Positions 63,460 to 64,000 of a stretch of DNA of 64,000 nt are shown one piece after another. This DNA comes from Azospirillum canadense. Its GTDB lineage: Bacteria; Pseudomonadota; Alphaproteobacteria; Azospirillales; Azospirillaceae. Location of the stretch: contig NZ_JAOQNG010000010.1 of NCBI RefSeq assembly GCF_025961225.1, positions 548,501 to 612,500 on the forward strand, given 5' to 3'. The notes beneath the pieces are model-generated. The model had not been told where the DNA came from and ran no database searches. It saw only the letters and a program-made list of their open reading frames with translations. Position numbers and translations under genes: made by a program. How positions within the stretch are numbered: the first letter of the stretch is position 1; the number at the start of each line of letters is the position of its first letter.

Positions 63460-64000
63460 ACGCTGCTTCCTCATGCCCGTCCTGACCGCCACCGAGGCTC
63501 TGCAGGCGCTGGCGGTGCTCGCCCCACACGCCGAGGCGGCGCGGGCCGCGCGCCTGCGCGTCCGGCTGGAGGGCGACGGGTACGCCCGCCTCCTCATTCC
63601 GGACCCGTTCGTGCAGACCGGCTCGTCCGCCCACCGGAAACAGCGCGAGGAGGTCTTCAACCACCTGCGGTGGGCGGTGGCCGCGGCGCTCGACCGCGAA
63701 CCGGACGACGAGGAGGCGCACCTCGACCTTGATGGCGGCGATCTGCAAGAGGCCTTCGAGGCGGTTCCGCGGTTGCTTTTGGAAAGCGGATGGAGCCGCC
63801 GGGGAGAGACGGCGCAGCCGGTGCCCGGCGAAGCGGTCGTGCTCCTGGCCTCGGCCGACGAGGAGGCCGCGTGGTCCATCTTCGACCAGTTGAACGTGCA
63901 CGCCACCGCCGTGCGCGTCACCGCGGCGCAGGCGGCCGATGGCGGCGGGATCCACCTGTTCCATGTGCGCGACGACGACGCGCGCGTCTCGTCCTTCCAA
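63452..64000 (+). CDS. Protein of unknown function in the MoxR/vWA locus (cut by window edge)
   Basis: At least 183 residues from GTG 63452, open to the right edge: MAERCFLMPVLTATEALQAL, GDGYARLLIPDPFVQTGSSA, NHLRWAVAAALDREPDDEEA, AWSIFDQLNVHATAVRVTAA. Mixed alpha/beta, acidic, no membrane helix. It overlaps the preceding gene by 8 bases, so it is the next gene of the operon. Function unknown; the locus continues beyond the window. Confidence 0.7.
   Translation, partial: MAERCFLMPVLTATEALQALAVLAPHAEAARAARLRVRLEGDGYARLLIPDPFVQTGSSAHRKQREEVFNHLRWAVAAALDREPDDEEAHLDLDGGDLQEAFEAVPRLLLESGWSRRGETAQPVPGEAVVLLASADEEAAWSIFDQLNVHATAVRVTAAQAADGGGIHLFHVRDDDARVSSFQ

Overview
The window looks like part of a large replicon of a high-GC alphaproteobacterium, most likely Azospirillum or a close Rhodospirillales relative. 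The grounds are strong GC bias in coding regions, the kinds of regulators and exported proteins present, and the IS repertoire. The high density of broken genes and mobile elements suggests accessory DNA (plasmid, chromid or genomic island); that is an inference.

Layout. 1-5412: a Cache-type sensor cut by the left edge, a cNMP-binding/FHA protein, a patatin lipoprotein, and a gene for a TolB-like membrane protein split at codon 5 by a complete IS5-family element with a clean TTAG target duplication. 5413-14042: a full arginine deiminase operon (arcD, arcA, arcB, arcC) continued by an NhaC-type antiporter and a porin. 14075-27181: phosphoketolase and an S41 lipoprotein protease (minus strand), several small exported proteins, a fabI relic, an EF-hand protein, the CoA-transferase pair atoDA and an OmpA-like lipoprotein. 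These genes suit oxygen-limited, stress or acetate-linked metabolism. An 11-bp palindrome (GNTACSGTANC) recurs in their intergenic regions, three times with a second element at a fixed distance, so they may form a regulon.

27200-49440 is a mobile-element graveyard between functional genes: IS5 remnants, a truncated IS6-type element, a group II intron whose reverse transcriptase has lost the second Asp of YADD, a frameshifted IS3 element, an IS1-family element, IS256 and IS110 elements, and IS110 relics. Between them lie two almost identical copies of an AraC regulator 18,170 bp apart, a LuxR-type regulator with a degenerate receiver, a bacterial cPLA2-like protein, aquaporin Z, a hybrid histidine kinase, a CheC-like protein and a tyrosine integrase with repeat arrays upstream.

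50178-64000 holds the most interesting locus. A divergent protein of unknown function is followed by nine genes on the plus strand, mostly overlapping or nearly touching: a membrane protein with a roughly 400-residue low-complexity tail, a MoxR ATPase, a DUF58 protein, two membrane vWA proteins (the second with two vWA modules), a protein of unknown function, a second and different MoxR/RavA-like ATPase, and two more proteins of unknown function, the last cut by the right edge. It combines a classic MoxR-DUF58-vWA chaperone-like module with a second MoxR module resembling the predicted MoxR-vWA ternary conflict systems, next to an integrase.
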